The notes below the pieces were generated by a model that saw only the letters and a list, made by a program, of their open reading frames with translations, ran no database searches and was not told the origin of the DNA. A stretch of DNA of 64,000 nt from Paenalicyclobacillus mengziensis (GTDB lineage: Bacteria; Bacillota; Bacilli; Alicyclobacillales; Alicyclobacillaceae): NCBI RefSeq assembly GCF_017298635.1, contig NZ_CP071182.1, positions 1,116,001 to 1,180,000 of the forward strand. Reading direction: 5' to 3'. A program made the translations under genes and the position numbers. Every line of letters starts with the position of its first letter. Positions within the stretch are counted from its first letter, which is position 1. Of this stretch, positions 63,049 through 64,000 are shown in pieces.

Positions 63049-63525
63049 CGATCTTGTGTCGCATGCGAAGGTGGACTGTTGCAGACGGAGATCGTCCTTA
63101 CACTGCATTCGCTTGTTGGCTTCCACGGGTGATGAATGCAATGATGATTTGTGAAAAGGTGTTTGAGGACAGTGCGTAGGACAATTCATCTCAGAATGTA
63201 TAAGCGGGCGTTAAGTCTCTATAGCAAGCAAGAACAAGAGCATGAAGAGAATCCACCCAATGATTCGACGGGGATATTGACGTAGTGGGGTATAGCAATG
63301 ACATAATTACAAATGTGATGAGAGTCGGAACTCTTGTCGGCAGACCCAATAACAGGCGTGCGAATAAAGGGAGGAAAACTACTGCATATCTGTTGTGGCA
63401 TCCACTGAGCACGCCCCCATGGGCAACTCCAATGGGTAGGATTCATTATGGGGTTGTTCCAATGAGACGGCTTAAAACCAGCGTAGACATTGAATTGTCT
63501 CTTTGATTTGTCCAGTTTCAATGAG

Positions 63526-63825
63526 TTATACTCCTCCAACGTTCGCCTGAAAGTATTGCCCTGTTGGGGATTCGACAACAATTGACTTGGTTGTGTTGAT
63601 GCCTTTCAATTCGAACAAGGTAAACATACCAGATATTTTCCCATGATAGGTCACTTCTCCAAGTTTCTTGCCAGCGTCGATCGGGCTGATCATCTTCACA
63701 ACCTTATAGACATGGTGATTCCAGCCTACGGCTTGATCAGGTGGCAAGTTGGATTGAGTTAGAGAATGAGTTCCACAACCTGACAATCCCAACATCACGA
63801 CGATGAGACCAGCGATTTTTTTCAT
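63526..63825 (-). CDS. small lipoprotein, 99 residues
   Basis: ATG 63825; signal KKIAGLIVVMLGLSGC with lipobox LSGC at about 14-17. The mature part is a small beta-rich domain (GMFTLFELKGINTTKSIVVE). Related to the fragment at 61515-61632. No family recognised. The gap 63049-63525 holds no gene I can support. Confidence 0.7.
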   Translation of the reverse strand: MKKIAGLIVVMLGLSGCGTHSLTQSNLPPDQAVGWNHHVYKVVKMISPIDAGKKLGEVTYHGKISGMFTLFELKGINTTKSIVVESPTGQYFQANVGGV

Positions 63826-64000
63826 TGATGTAGACTCCTTTCTTCACAAATAGACGTTTAAAATCGGATTTGGGTTACGTTCCTATATTTGGTTTAAAAA
63901 CAACATTTCCTGCGAACAGAGCGTAAAGAAAATGTAATCGGGTTTGACTGATGGAACTGACTTTCGTTCAGAACTTTGGCAAATTGTTAATGTACCATTG

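Noticed and set aside
63219..63581. 120-codon minus-strand and 73-codon plus-strand frames
   Set aside because: Mutually overlapping, no ribosome sites, low-complexity composition; neither is supported.

Overview
The window looks like accessory DNA of a spore-forming Bacillota, probably a plasmid or a plasmid-derived island. Alicyclobacillaceae is my best guess but weakly held. The reasons are GGAGG-type ribosome binding sites with frequent GTG/TTG starts, a Spo0E-like and a YjcZ-like sporulation protein, an actin-type ParM/ParR partition pair, a possible replication helicase, and many orphan small genes. No tRNA, rRNA or CRISPR array was seen.

Layout. 0-15.5 kb: the tail of an XRE regulator, an orphan protein and a complete type 1 BREX operon (small gene, brxA, brxB, brxC, pglX, a HEAT-repeat gene, pglZ, brxL). 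15.5-20 kb: two orphan or nuclease-like genes on the minus strand, a frameshifted gene, and a paiB gene split by an 805-bp element with a 5-bp target duplication. 20-24.6 kb: exporters (LysE, EamA) and small genes. 24.8-28.4 kb: ParR/ParM on the minus strand, divergent from a helicase gene preceded by a strong promoter and two structured leader domains. 28.4-29.9 kb: no intact gene, but a decayed tandem repeat array and an inverted-repeat cluster. 29.9-38 kb: small orphan plasmid genes, several as paralogous pairs and several separated by perfect hairpins, ending with a multi-zinc-finger protein. 38.5-42.1 kb: a CBASS-like operon on the minus strand with two CD-NTases and a membrane-SAVED effector. 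42.6-44 kb: a serine recombinase and an orphan gene. 44.1-50.1 kb: Tn7-like tnsA-tnsB-tnsC-tniQ(tnsD), followed by an AAA-TOPRIM (OLD-like) gene that may be defence cargo. 52.2-53.7 kb: repeats without a large gene. 53.7-64 kb: small secreted, lipoprotein and membrane proteins, several broken, and a few soluble enzyme-fold proteins.

Together this reads as a defence island (BREX, CBASS, OLD-like nuclease) on a mobile replicon shaped by transposition. The points most worth following are: the CBASS operon whose second CD-NTase has a membrane tail in place of the sensor domain; the two-domain RNA leader before the helicase; the Tn7-like TnsA with Ser where the catalytic Asp is expected; a recurrent branched hairpin/terminator architecture beside mobile genes; and the small cargo-carrying element in paiB whose end sequence recurs beside the Tn7-like genes. 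All functional calls come from motif recognition by eye, without database searches.
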